This document shows, piece after piece, positions 7,315 through 16,105 of a stretch of 34,706 nucleotides of DNA. Position 1 is the stretch's first letter, and each line of letters starts with the position of its first letter. The stretch is from an uncultured bacterium (GTDB lineage Bacteria; Bacteroidota; Bacteroidia; Bacteroidales; Bacteroidaceae). The DNA lies in assembly GCA_905215345.1 (NCBI GenBank), contig CAJMPR010000032.1, positions 1 to 34,706 on the forward strand, in the 5' to 3' direction. The notes beneath the pieces are model-generated. The model searched no databases and was not told where the DNA came from. It was given only the letters and a program-made list of their open reading frames with translations. Both the position numbers and the translations under genes were made by a program.

Positions 7315-7827
7315 ATGAAACGAATCATACTTATCACCGGTGGAGCCCGTTCGGGTAAGAGCAGTTATGCGGAGAAACTGGCTCTCTCGCTCTCTCCCAA
7401 CCCTGTCTACCTTGCCACAGCACGTATATGGGATGAGGAATTTCGTCAACGAGTAATACACCATCAATCAAGACGTGGTCCGGAATGGACGAATATTGAA
7501 GAAGAAAAAGAATTAAGCAGGCATTCGCTATCAGGACGTACTGTCCTGATAGACTGTATCACCTTATGGTGCACTAACTTCTTTTTCGACTTGAATGCCG
7601 ATGTAGAAAATGCTCTGGCTGCTGCTAAAGAGGAGTTTAACCGATTTACCGCACAAGAGGGCACATTTATTTTTGTCACTAATGAAATTGGTATGGGAGG
7701 TACATCGGAGAACGAAATACAGCGAAAGTTTACAGATATGCAAGGCTGGATGAACCAATATATCGCCGCCCAAGCTGATGAGGTTATTTTAATGGTATCG
7801 GGAATACCGGTAAAGATTAAGGATTAA
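7315..7827 (+). CDS. cobU: Adenosylcobinamide kinase / adenosylcobinamide-phosphate guanylyltransferase
   Basis: Bifunctional 170-residue enzyme of the nucleotide-loop pathway: it phosphorylates adenosylcobinamide, then transfers GMP to give adenosylcobinamide-GDP. The P-loop GGARSGKS lies at residues 9-16. The region near residue 44, HHQSRRGPEW, holds the His that carries GMP in characterised CobU proteins. FVTNEIGMGG is the other family signature. It heads a four-gene operon with cobT 31 bp downstream. The C-terminal codons and stop lie in a 7-bp-period repeat tract (7811-7859), so the last residues (KIKD) may be shaped by the repeat. Confidence 0.93.
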   Translation: MKRIILITGGARSGKSSYAEKLALSLSPNPVYLATARIWDEEFRQRVIHHQSRRGPEWTNIEEEKELSRHSLSGRTVLIDCITLWCTNFFFDLNADVENALAAAKEEFNRFTAQEGTFIFVTNEIGMGGTSENEIQRKFTDMQGWMNQYIAAQADEVILMVSGIPVKIKD

Positions 7828-7859
7828 GGACAAAGTATAAAAGATAAAGTATAAAGCTA
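7811..7859. repeat. Heptamer-period repeat tract at the cobU/cobT junction
   Basis: Seven consecutive 7-nt units (taaagat, taaggat, taaggac, aaagtat, aaaagat, aaagtat, aaagcta) run from the cobU stop region to the cobT ATG. The tract is AT-rich and imperfect, but the 7-nt phase holds throughout. A related tract lies at 24963-25005. Confidence 0.5.
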
Positions 7860-8896
7860 TGAAAACATTTGATATTACACGCCCGGATGAAGCTATACGT
7901 GCGGCATTAATTGATAAAATCAATAACCTTACCAAACCGAAAGGTTCTCTGGGGACTTTAGAAGACCTTGCGTTGCAGATCGGGCTTATCCAGCAAACCT
8001 TAAGCCCTACATTGCAACATCCGCAGAATATTATTTTTGCTGCCGACCACGGTATTGTGGAGGAAGGTGTCAGTGTATCGCCTAAAGAGATTACTTGGCA
8101 GCAAATCAGTAATTTCCTTCATGGAGGGGCAGGAATTAATTTTCTTTGCCGGCAGCATGGATTTACATTAAAGATTGTTGATGCCGGTGTGGATTATGAT
8201 TTACCTTATGAAAAAGGCATCATCGACATGAAAGTACGGAAAGGTACGCGTAACTATCTGCACGAAGCGGCAATGACCGAGGAAGAAATGGAACTTTGCC
8301 TGGAACGGGGTGCAGAAGTGGTACGCTGTTGCCATGAAGAAGGCAGCAATGTCCTTAGTTTCGGCGAGATGGGCATTGGCAATACTTCGTCTTCCTCCAT
8401 GTGGATGACTTGCTTCACAGATACCTCTTTGGAACAATGTGTGGGGGCCGGTAGCGGACTGGATAATGCAGGTGTCCGCCATAAATACGAGGTATTGAAA
8501 CAGTCGTTAGACAATTATAACGGTGACGGTTCTCCGCGTGATATTATCCGCTACTTTGGCGGACTGGAAATGGTAATGGCGGTGGGCGCCATGCTACAAG
8601 CGGCCGAACTGAAAATGATTATTCTGGTAGACGGATTTATCATGACAAACTGCATTCTTGCCGCCAGTAAACTGTATCCCGAAGTGTTGGACTATGCCAT
8701 CTTTGGACATTGCGGAGACGAATCCGGCCATAAACTGATACTTGATTATCTAAATGCTAATCCTTTATTATACTTAGCCTTAAGGCTTGGTGAAGGCACT
8801 GGCGCTATCTGTGCTTACCCCATTGTAGACTCGGCAGTACGGATGATGAATGAAATGGATAATTTCGCTCACGCTTCGATTACGAAATACTTTTGA
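7859..8896 (+). CDS. cobT: Nicotinate-nucleotide:dimethylbenzimidazole phosphoribosyltransferase
   Basis: Makes alpha-ribazole phosphate from nicotinate mononucleotide and a lower-ligand base. The 345 residues fit the family. Signatures are LTKPKGSLGTLEDLA near the N-terminus, FAADHGIVEEGVS, GEMGIGNTSSSS and, near the C-terminus, LRLGEGTGA with the catalytic Glu. The nicotinate nucleotide it uses links it to pncB at 23206. The lower ligand cannot be told from sequence. It is the second gene of the cobU operon; its TGA at 8894-8896 is 2 bp before the cobS ATG. Confidence 0.95.
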   Translation: MKTFDITRPDEAIRAALIDKINNLTKPKGSLGTLEDLALQIGLIQQTLSPTLQHPQNIIFAADHGIVEEGVSVSPKEITWQQISNFLHGGAGINFLCRQHGFTLKIVDAGVDYDLPYEKGIIDMKVRKGTRNYLHEAAMTEEEMELCLERGAEVVRCCHEEGSNVLSFGEMGIGNTSSSSMWMTCFTDTSLEQCVGAGSGLDNAGVRHKYEVLKQSLDNYNGDGSPRDIIRYFGGLEMVMAVGAMLQAAELKMIILVDGFIMTNCILAASKLYPEVLDYAIFGHCGDESGHKLILDYLNANPLLYLALRLGEGTGAICAYPIVDSAVRMMNEMDNFAHASITKYF

Positions 8897-8898
8897 CG

Positions 8899-9636
8899 AT
8901 GAATAATATACTGGCAGCATTTACATTTTTCACAAGATTGCCGTTCTGGAAAATAAAAGAAGTTCCGGCAGAATGTTTTAAGCATGTAGTGCCCTACTGG
9001 TCATTAACCGGTTGGCTCACAGGCGGTATCATGGCAGGTGTATTATGGCTGACCGGACAGATTTTCCCTATATCTATCGCTTGGATTATAGCAATCATTG
9101 CCCGTCTGCTTGTCACAGGCTGTTTGCATGAAGACGGTCTGGCAGATTTCTTGGATGGTTTTGGCGGTGGTACTACCCGTGAAAGGATACTTGCCATCAT
9201 GAAAGACTCCCATATAGGAAGCTATGGAGTTATCGGATTGATAATCTACTTTCTGTTACTATTACAGATGTGCAACCTTCCTTTGAATTTCCTTTGTATC
9301 CTCGTTTTTTGCGGTGATTGCTGGTCTAAGTTCTGCGCATCACAGTTAATCAATTATCTGCCCTATGCCCGGAAAGAAGAAGACAGCAAAGCCAAAGTTG
9401 TATATAACCGTATGAGTTGGAAAGAACTGTTGACAGCCTTTATCTGTGGATTATTACCCTTCCTATTACTCCTGCCGATAAAAATGTGGTCTGCCACCCT
9501 CTTCCCGTTACTCGCTTTTATATTGCTGTACAGCCTCATGAAACGTCGCCTGCAAGGATATACCGGAGATTGTTGCGGAGCTGCTTTTCTGCTTTGTGAA
9601 CTATCGTTTTACTTGGGGTGTTTACTATTGATTTAA
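8899..9636 (+). CDS. cobS: Adenosylcobinamide-GDP ribazoletransferase (cobalamin synthase)
   Basis: Integral inner-membrane enzyme joining adenosylcobinamide-GDP and alpha-ribazole (phosphate). The protein has several hydrophobic segments and the family motifs FFTRLPFW near the N-terminus, the metal-binding CLHEDGLADFLDGFGGG and MKDSHIGSYG. I use ATG 8899 (MNNILAAF), 245 residues. A longer frame from TTG 8893 overlaps the cobT stop and adds only two residues. It is the third gene of the operon; cobC follows after 19 bp. Confidence 0.94.
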   Translation: MNNILAAFTFFTRLPFWKIKEVPAECFKHVVPYWSLTGWLTGGIMAGVLWLTGQIFPISIAWIIAIIARLLVTGCLHEDGLADFLDGFGGGTTRERILAIMKDSHIGSYGVIGLIIYFLLLLQMCNLPLNFLCILVFCGDCWSKFCASQLINYLPYARKEEDSKAKVVYNRMSWKELLTAFICGLLPFLLLLPIKMWSATLFPLLAFILLYSLMKRRLQGYTGDCCGAAFLLCELSFYLGCLLLI

Positions 9637-9655
9637 CAAAAAAAGAAACGAATTT

Positions 9656-10186
9656 ATGGAAGTTATTCTTATCCGCCACACCTCTGTCGATGTTCCCCCG
9701 GGCATATGCTACGGGCAGACAGATGTGCCCTTGAAACCGAGCTTCGAACAGGAAGCTGCCGTTACGGCAGAGAACCTGAAAGTGTACCTGCCATTCGATC
9801 ATGTATATACCAGTCCGCTTACCCGCTGTGTACGCCTTGCTACCTACTGCGGCTATCCGGATGCCGAACGTGACAAACGGCTGATGGAGCTGAACTTCGG
9901 CAGTTGGGAAATGAAATCTTTCGACAATAATGATGACCCGCGCTTGAAAGAATGGTATGCTGACTATCTGAATGTAGCTGCTACGGGAGGCGAATCATTC
10001 GCCATGCAATATCAGCGTGTCAGTCAATTTCTGGATGAATTGAAAACCAAATCTTATAAGAGGGTTGCAATCTTTGCACATGGAGGTGTACTGATCTGCG
10101 CACAAATCTATGCAGGCGTCATCACGGCCGAAGAAGCGTTCAGTGCACTGACACCTTACGGCGGCATCATCAAGATTGACTTGTAA
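9656..10186 (+). CDS. cobC: Alpha-ribazole phosphatase (histidine phosphatase family)
   Basis: Removes the 5'-phosphate from alpha-ribazole phosphate or adenosylcobalamin phosphate. The 176 residues begin with the phosphohistidine motif IRHTSVD (RHT rather than the general RHG, as is usual in CobC), then CYGQTDVPL. TSPLTRC and the second catalytic His in FAHGGVL complete the active site. It is the last gene of the cobU operon. Its 3' end overlaps by 17 bp the end of the oppositely oriented histidine kinase gene, and no terminator fits between them. Confidence 0.92.
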   Translation: MEVILIRHTSVDVPPGICYGQTDVPLKPSFEQEAAVTAENLKVYLPFDHVYTSPLTRCVRLATYCGYPDAERDKRLMELNFGSWEMKSFDNNDDPRLKEWYADYLNVAATGGESFAMQYQRVSQFLDELKTKSYKRVAIFAHGGVLICAQIYAGVITAEEAFSALTPYGGIIKIDL

Positions 10187-12140
10187 AAGGAATCGTGAAT
10201 AGAATAGCGGCAGAGGATTCTTCTGTATTACTATTTATCCGGTAAACACCTCCGAAATAATGTACAAAGTGTGCGTTGATTTCATGACGAATCAGATTCG
10301 TTTTGTTTTCAAAACGCACCTTTGCCAAAGGAGAATTTATAACCTCAAAACATATCTCAGACTTTACGGCATCTTGCTTGAGGCGTACAATAACCCGGCT
10401 ATGTTCCGTTTCATTCTCTACCGGCATTAATAAGCCGGTGAGTACTAACTCGAACCATTTACGGTCTAAAGAAATCAGCAAAACTTCCACATCGGTTTCT
10501 AAGGTAGCTGTCACCAGAGCGCCTTCTTTTTCATTCACATTCTGCAATACATGGCGACAAAGACCTATTAATTCGCACTCCTCCCGCCGGTATTGAATTT
10601 TGCCGGACTCAAGGCGGGAGAGTTCCAGAATACTATTGATATAGTTCAATAACCCTTCTGCATTCGATTGAATAATAAGGCTATACTCTTTCTTTGTTTC
10701 GGCATCCAAGTCTTTGCATTCAGTCAATAATTCGGCAAAACCCACCACTGCATTCAACGGAATACGTATATCATGGCTGATTTCTGTTTTAAGATGTTCC
10801 TTGGTAGCATTTTCGGCTTCAGCTCGTAAGGCCGCCTCTGCAGTCAGTCTTTCGGATACGGCAATTTTCTTTGAAATATAACGGGTATATAGATAAAATA
10901 TGACTATCAACACTAAAAATACCGACAGGAATATAACTCCCCGTTTATAGTTGCTATCCATTATCTTTTGTTTCTCTGCCAACAGTTCGTCAATGTGATA
11001 GATTTCCTTCACTTGCTGTAATTGACTGATTGAAAAAGCGTTATTCAGCGAATCTTGTGTTTGAACGAGATAACACCGGGTTTTAATTGCTCCGTCAATA
11101 TCCCCTTTGTCATACTGCGTACTTGCTTTATAATTAATCAAAGTGGCGAAGACGGAAACATGATTATTCAGCACATAAGGGGTTACTTCGTCTATTAGTG
11201 CAATACTCTTGTCATATTCGCAGGTTCTGCTATAATATTGAAGTTGTATTAACTGTACATTCAACCAAAAGACCGGATCGACATGAGGACCCAGTAGCTT
11301 CTTCACTTTCTCAATATGCTTCCGGGCCAAATCAAAATCTTTATGGTTCATAAAGTGCAAGATATACTTCACCTCACAATCAATCTCAAAATTAGTCCAA
11401 TTTCTTTTTGTCGCAGGTTCCTTGGCTATTATGGCACGCAGAGTCGTATCCATTTCCTGCAAATAAGGAAGTTTCAAACTATCTTGTCCGGTATTACCAT
11501 AGATTTGAGCGATACGGGATAAAATATCGACTTTTAAACACGCTTTCGTACCCGGTGTAAACTCCTTATATGCCCGTAAAAAGACATCCAGTGCCATATC
11601 CGTTCTACTGGATACGGAATAGGCGCAGCCTAAACTGTTATAGGCAGCTATCATTCCGTTATTACTTTTATATTTCTTGGATTCCGCCAACGTTTCTTTA
11701 GCTACATGCACCGCCTTTTCTATTTGCCTTTTAGATGCCAACGCACGGCTGACAGCAGCTTTCTGCTCCAGATAATAGTCATAAGTTCCCACTTGAGGAG
11801 CATAACGTTTCAACTCATTTACCCAATACGACAAGCTATCAGGGTCGTGTTTCCTGTCATAGCAGGTCGCCAGATAATAGGCTCCCAGATTCTCATAGAA
11901 GACATTCTTCTGATTCCGGGCTTCTTGATAAAGCCGGGCGGAGAATGTCATATTATAAGGCACATACTGATGTGTATAGGCCATATCTCCCCAATATGTC
12001 AACCTTAAGACGGTAGGCGGCAATTCACCGGCCACCTTCAAAATACTATCCTGATAACGGCGCACACCGGCATCTTCTGCCAGCAGTATAAAAATACAAC
12101 TACTGAATAAACCGTATAATATGAATAATAACCGCTTCAT
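10170..12140 (-). CDS. TPR-containing membrane histidine kinase homologue with degenerate ATPase domain
   Basis: A 656-residue protein: signal peptide (residues 1-20), a periplasmic all-helical TPR-like region (about 40-390), one membrane span (401-420) and a cytoplasmic kinase core. The dimerisation/phosphoacceptor helix is intact (SHDIRIPLNAVVGF, His456). The HATPase_c domain is not: where the N box should be it reads LTGLLMPVENETEH, the DxGxG loop is replaced by INSPLAKV, and no GTGLGL box is seen. It probably cannot bind ATP but could be phosphorylated by its partner. The start ATG overlaps the stop of the upstream kinase by 4 nt (ATGA), so the two are co-translated. No response regulator is nearby. 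Confidence 0.85.
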   Translation of the reverse strand: MKRLLFILYGLFSSCIFILLAEDAGVRRYQDSILKVAGELPPTVLRLTYWGDMAYTHQYVPYNMTFSARLYQEARNQKNVFYENLGAYYLATCYDRKHDPDSLSYWVNELKRYAPQVGTYDYYLEQKAAVSRALASKRQIEKAVHVAKETLAESKKYKSNNGMIAAYNSLGCAYSVSSRTDMALDVFLRAYKEFTPGTKACLKVDILSRIAQIYGNTGQDSLKLPYLQEMDTTLRAIIAKEPATKRNWTNFEIDCEVKYILHFMNHKDFDLARKHIEKVKKLLGPHVDPVFWLNVQLIQLQYYSRTCEYDKSIALIDEVTPYVLNNHVSVFATLINYKASTQYDKGDIDGAIKTRCYLVQTQDSLNNAFSISQLQQVKEIYHIDELLAEKQKIMDSNYKRGVIFLSVFLVLIVIFYLYTRYISKKIAVSERLTAEAALRAEAENATKEHLKTEISHDIRIPLNAVVGFAELLTECKDLDAETKKEYSLIIQSNAEGLLNYINSILELSRLESGKIQYRREECELIGLCRHVLQNVNEKEGALVTATLETDVEVLLISLDRKWFELVLTGLLMPVENETEHSRVIVRLKQDAVKSEICFEVINSPLAKVRFENKTNLIRHEINAHFVHYFGGVYRINSNTEESSAAILFTIPFTSQS

Positions 12141-13981
12141 GAGGCAGGATTTATTGATTTCGAAACATACTTCAACGGATGCGTAAAGCAGAAACGAGTA
12201 CCTTGCGTATATTGACTGTCAACCCATATCTCTCCATTCAGGTGGTTCACTATCAAGTGACAAATGGACAATCCCAAGCCTGTTCCCTGTGCACTGTCAT
12301 TCAACTTTTCAAAGCGTTCAAAGATAACTTGCTGCTTTTCCAACGGAATACCGCATCCTGTATCTGTTACGGAAAAGAATGCTGTATGTTCGTCAACCAG
12401 TTTCAATTCAAGAACAATCGAACCTTGTTCGGTAAACTTAGCGGCATTTACCAATATGTTAATCAAGACCTGGCGAAGACGGGAATCATCCGTATCTATC
12501 ATTAATCGGGTAAGCGATGTATCAAAACGCATTTCTACCTGCAAGTTACGAGAAGCAATAACGGTTTCCACACTCTCACGGCACAGTTTCACAGCATCGT
12601 ATGTACGTATATTGAAAGTAATATTGTCATTCTCGAAATCGGATATATCCAGAATGTCATTTATCAGATTCAACAATTGGAAGGAATTGACTTTAATAAT
12701 TTCACAGAACTCTTTCCGTGATTCATCATCATAGGATTCGTCATCGGTGGTCAACACAGCAGAAAATCCGACAATTGCATTCAATGGAGTACGTACCTCA
12801 TGACTCATATTTGATAGAAACATATTCTTCCGTTGAATGGCTTTTTCCGCTTTTTGCTTCATCACTTCCTGACGTTGTGTGGAACGTTTCAAACGGAAAA
12901 TCTTCTTCCATCCCAAGAACAAGAACAATATAAGCAATGCGCTGCACGCCACAAAACCTGCCAGATAAAAACGCATAGAAGCAATACGGTCTTTCTCATT
13001 CTGATAAGCCAACTGATCTGCCTGAAAACGGGCAATCAACTGAGTGATTTCCTGGGGATAATTCAGCTCAAAGGTAGTATTGATATGCGAAAAAAGCTGC
13101 CCGTATTGAGCATAAGCCTCTTCCTTACGGTTCATCTTCAACAATAAATCCGCTTTTTCCTGCAAAGTTTCCCTGCACAGGCGGGCATTTGCTTTGGAAT
13201 AATTCGTTTCCAAAAAGCTATTGTAAGCTTCCAATGCCTTCTCGTTCTCCCCTACCGCTTTCCAGTAACGGGCATTGACAAACTGCAAATATTGTGTAAT
13301 TCCGGGATAGCCCTTTAAATCCAGTAACTCAATCTTATCCAAATATCGACGGGCATCATCAACATGTCCTTTGAATAACTGATAATATGCATTGTAGATA
13401 TAACAAACTGCTTTTTCTGAAGTATTCAACTGCTCTGGCGGATAACGATTTAAACGGGTAATAAAGTGTGCAACCTGCCGTTTATTGCGAACACGCATAT
13501 TATATTCTACCAATTCAATCAACAGAATCCGGATATTGAGGTCTTCTCCATTTAATTTATCAAAATTGGTTAATGCTTCATTATAAGCATCCTGGGCTTC
13601 ACTCATCCGCCCGGTATATGTATAAACCTCTCCCATTGCGTTCAATGCAAGAGCCATACCGAAAGTATTGGAAAGAGCACGCGCTTTGGAGTACATACCG
13701 TCACTATGGGCAGTAGCCAACCGTATCTCTCCACGAAAAAGATAGGATTTGGTAAGGATTCTTTCTAACTCGAAATAAGACTTATACTGATGGGATTCAT
13801 CCAATTGAAGTAAAAGCTCCTCCACATTCATAGAATCACTTTCTTCTTTTGTCAAATAATCAAAACCACAACTGTTATGGAAAGCGGAAATAATTGCATC
13901 CTCTTTATTCATCGCTGATACGGAAAGTACGCTTCCCATACCAAGAATTAAAATACAAGCATATTTTAATAGCGCTTTCAT
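12137..13981 (-). CDS. TPR-containing membrane sensor histidine kinase
   Basis: A 614-residue sensor kinase. It has a signal peptide (MKALLKYACILILGMG and following residues), TPR-like helices over residues 60-300, a membrane span near 336-357, a short coiled linker, HisKA with His394 (MSHEVRTPLNAIVGF) and a complete HATPase_c domain: N box around Asn512 (LVNAAKFT), DTGCGI at 540-545 and GTGLGL at 566-571. It therefore looks catalytically active. No receiver domain is attached and no response regulator lies in the window. A TATCTTTG box sits just upstream (14005-13998). It is co-transcribed with the degenerate kinase that follows. The ligand is unknown; its position between two cobalamin operons does not show that it controls them. 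Confidence 0.9.
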   Translation of the reverse strand: MKALLKYACILILGMGSVLSVSAMNKEDAIISAFHNSCGFDYLTKEESDSMNVEELLLQLDESHQYKSYFELERILTKSYLFRGEIRLATAHSDGMYSKARALSNTFGMALALNAMGEVYTYTGRMSEAQDAYNEALTNFDKLNGEDLNIRILLIELVEYNMRVRNKRQVAHFITRLNRYPPEQLNTSEKAVCYIYNAYYQLFKGHVDDARRYLDKIELLDLKGYPGITQYLQFVNARYWKAVGENEKALEAYNSFLETNYSKANARLCRETLQEKADLLLKMNRKEEAYAQYGQLFSHINTTFELNYPQEITQLIARFQADQLAYQNEKDRIASMRFYLAGFVACSALLILFLFLGWKKIFRLKRSTQRQEVMKQKAEKAIQRKNMFLSNMSHEVRTPLNAIVGFSAVLTTDDESYDDESRKEFCEIIKVNSFQLLNLINDILDISDFENDNITFNIRTYDAVKLCRESVETVIASRNLQVEMRFDTSLTRLMIDTDDSRLRQVLINILVNAAKFTEQGSIVLELKLVDEHTAFFSVTDTGCGIPLEKQQVIFERFEKLNDSAQGTGLGLSICHLIVNHLNGEIWVDSQYTQGTRFCFTHPLKYVSKSINPAS

Positions 13982-13997
13982 GAGTATGATTTGTCAA

Positions 13998-14005
13998 CAA
14001 AGATA
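13998..14005 (-). promoter_or_regulatory. Promoter -7 element for the histidine kinase pair
   Basis: TATCTTTG on the minus strand, directly after the cbiB stop and about 16 nt before the kinase ATG. TTTG motifs lie upstream (plus strand 14018-14025) but with a shorter spacer than usual. Confidence 0.45.
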
Positions 14006-14006
14006 T

Positions 14007-14972
14007 TTATAATCTTTCAAACAAACAAGTATTAGTTAAAATAACAACGATTATCATTATCCATTCGGCACGACGGTTAATATGTATAGCGTTTTTCATG
14101 TCTTCAGTAGTCAATGGACGCTCATTATGACCGATATAAGGTTTCCATACCTCTTTACCAAAATAATTATGAGGCCCTCCGAAACGGCAATTCAAGATTC
14201 CGGCAAGCGCTGCCTCCGGATAGCCGGAATTGGGACTGGCATGTTGGTTACCATACTTACCGACAAAAGCAAGCAAAGACCACCGGCCGGAAGCCATTAC
14301 CATTAGAAAAGCCGTTAAACGGGCAGGAATGAAATTAGCTACATCGTCCAGACGTGCAGCAAAACAACCGAACTGACCATAACGTTCATTCTTATATCCT
14401 ATCATGGAGTCCAGCGTATTTATCATCTTATAGGCAAGCATACCGGGAACGCCCAGCAAGATATACCAGAATAACGGAGCAATGACTCCATCGCTCAGAT
14501 TTTCCGCTAATGTCTCCAAAGCGGCTGTACGTACCTCCTGAGCCGAAAGTTCGGAAGTATCACGTCCCACAATACGGGCAACCTGACTTCTACCCTCTTC
14601 CAACGAGCGGTCTACAGCTTTGAATACTTCCCGGACTTCGCGTGCCAGTGTAGTACCGGCAAGGCAATAGAAGATGAGAAGTATCTGCAAAGCCAAAAGT
14701 AACCCGAAAGAATAAGCCGCGGCCCAACGAAGCAAGAATAAAGTCAGGATATAAACACCCAACACAAGCAGTAACGTCAGCAATGCTCCTTTCAGAAAGC
14801 GGAAGTTTCCTTTATTCAACCGGTGTTCACCCCATGAAATTATCTTACCGAAAGCTACCACCGGATGCGGCATCCAGGAAGGATCACCCAACCAGTGATC
14901 GAGCAACCAGGCCGTAAGCAGCGGCAAATTCAAATTAAACGCAATTCCTAAAATGATAAGTATTTCTTCCAT
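14007..14972 (-). CDS. cbiB: Adenosylcobinamide-phosphate synthase
   Basis: Membrane enzyme that attaches the aminopropanol (phosphate) arm to adenosylcobyric acid. The 321 residues show the family motifs LLDHWLGDPSWMPHPV near the N-terminus, GRDTSELSAQEVRTAALETL in the middle, the LAENLSDGVIAPLFWY segment, MINTLDSMIGYKN and FIPARLTAFLM, plus the late NSGYPEAALAG. Several hydrophobic helices are present. It is the third gene of the leftward cobQ-cobD-cbiB group, separated from the aminotransferase by a 98-bp gap that holds a palindrome (14988-15052). In the CobA-Q nomenclature the same step is also called CobD. Confidence 0.94.
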   Translation of the reverse strand: MEEILIILGIAFNLNLPLLTAWLLDHWLGDPSWMPHPVVAFGKIISWGEHRLNKGNFRFLKGALLTLLLVLGVYILTLFLLRWAAAYSFGLLLALQILLIFYCLAGTTLAREVREVFKAVDRSLEEGRSQVARIVGRDTSELSAQEVRTAALETLAENLSDGVIAPLFWYILLGVPGMLAYKMINTLDSMIGYKNERYGQFGCFAARLDDVANFIPARLTAFLMVMASGRWSLLAFVGKYGNQHASPNSGYPEAALAGILNCRFGGPHNYFGKEVWKPYIGHNERPLTTEDMKNAIHINRRAEWIMIIVVILTNTCLFERL

Positions 14973-14987
14973 TAGAATATATTTTTT

Positions 14988-15052
14988 AGTGATTAGTGAT
15001 TTGTTGATATTAGGCAGTACACAATCTGATTATCAACAAATCACTAATCACT
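14988..15052. repeat. Perfect 22-bp inverted repeat at the cobD/cbiB junction
   Basis: Arm 14988-15009 (AGTGATTAGTGATTT and on) is the exact reverse complement of 15031-15052, around a 21-nt loop. Arms and the adjoining sequence to about 15066 are built of 7-nt units. The T-tract needed for a classical terminator is short. Confidence 0.8.
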
Positions 15053-15070
15053 CATAACTTATAACTTCCC

Positions 15071-16105
15071 TCATTCCTGTTCAAACCACTTTGCAATGGC
15101 TGTAACCAGCCTGTCATTTTCTTCGGGTGTCTGGGTAGCGATACGGAAGAAACGTTCGTCCAAACCGTCGAAATTGGAAGCGTCACGGATAAGAATCCCC
15201 CAATTACCGGCAAGATAATCTTTCAAAGAAGACGCTTTGCCCAGGCGAAGACACACCAGCATGAAATGGGTTTCGGTAGTCCAGACTTCCAACCCGCCAA
15301 GCGCTTCAAGCGCAACACGCAAACGGGCAGTTTCCTTTAGATAGCCGGGCATATCCAACGGATTGGGGACATCATGTTCCAACAGATAAAGCCCAGCTTC
15401 GATAGCAAGCTGATTGACTGACCAAGGCATCCGGTTAGTACGCAGACGCGTCATTAACCCGACAGGTCCCGTTATATACCCCAAACGTAAACCGGGAACA
15501 GCATAACGCTTCGTCATGGAATGCAGCAATAATACATTGGAATATTCCGTCGCTTCTTTTGGAGAAAACAACGGACACAAAGTGAAATATTCATAGGATT
15601 GATCGATTACAAAACAAACTTGCGGATTGCGTTTTATCAATTCGTGCATACTCCGTTTGTCAATCACCGTACCCGTAGGATTATTCGGATTGCATATCCA
15701 AAGCATACGTATCTCTTCGGGCAGCCGATAATCATCTCTTTCCCCGGGTAATTGATAAACGGAAGTTACCTTGTGTCCATGCATACGGCATGCATCGGCA
15801 TATTCACTGAAAGTAGGTTGCAGAATAGCAGTATTCGTTCCTCTGAAAGTCTGTGCAATCAGATAAATGGCCTCGGTTGCACCGTTTGTCACACAAACAG
15901 CCTCCGCCGGGAGCTTGCAACGGGAAGCAATGCGACTTTCGAGTGTATAAGGTTCCGGTTCAGGATAACTGCCGATTTTATCGATTTGTTCGCTCAAATA
16001 AGCCTTCAATAAAGAAAGATCGACCTTGCTATAAACGTTGGAACTAAAATTAGCCGTTATCGGATGGCTGTATTTATAGGAATCGTCTCCGTGTCCTTCA
16101 ATCAT
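15071..16105 (-). CDS. cobD: Threonine-phosphate decarboxylase (PLP-dependent aminotransferase fold)
   Basis: A 344-residue class I/II aminotransferase-fold enzyme. PLP contacts are visible: TNGATEAIYLIAQ, CNPNNPTG and the lysine in SMTKRYAVPGLRLGY. It resembles histidinol-phosphate aminotransferase, but its place between cobQ and cbiB points to L-threonine-O-3-phosphate decarboxylase, which supplies (R)-1-aminopropan-2-ol phosphate for the CbiB step. The ATG overlaps the cobQ stop by 8 nt. It starts MIEGHGDD, similar to Salmonella-type CobD. A residual possibility is a histidine-pathway enzyme, which context makes unlikely. Confidence 0.87.
   Translation of the reverse strand: MIEGHGDDSYKYSHPITANFSSNVYSKVDLSLLKAYLSEQIDKIGSYPEPEPYTLESRIASRCKLPAEAVCVTNGATEAIYLIAQTFRGTNTAILQPTFSEYADACRMHGHKVTSVYQLPGERDDYRLPEEIRMLWICNPNNPTGTVIDKRSMHELIKRNPQVCFVIDQSYEYFTLCPLFSPKEATEYSNVLLLHSMTKRYAVPGLRLGYITGPVGLMTRLRTNRMPWSVNQLAIEAGLYLLEHDVPNPLDMPGYLKETARLRVALEALGGLEVWTTETHFMLVCLRLGKASSLKDYLAGNWGILIRDASNFDGLDERFFRIATQTPEENDRLVTAIAKWFEQE

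Noticed and set aside
7065..7337. A 90-codon minus-strand frame over the tRNA
   Set aside because: It runs through tRNA-Gly and its terminator, so it cannot be a real protein gene.
8893..8898. TTG start for cobS, two codons before the ATG
   Set aside because: ATG 8899 gives the normal N-terminus and sits 2 bp after the cobT stop.
14988..15052. Terminator between cobD and cbiB
   Set aside because: The stem is strong but both genes are on the same strand in one pathway, and no proper U-tract follows directly; it is better listed as a palindromic repeat.
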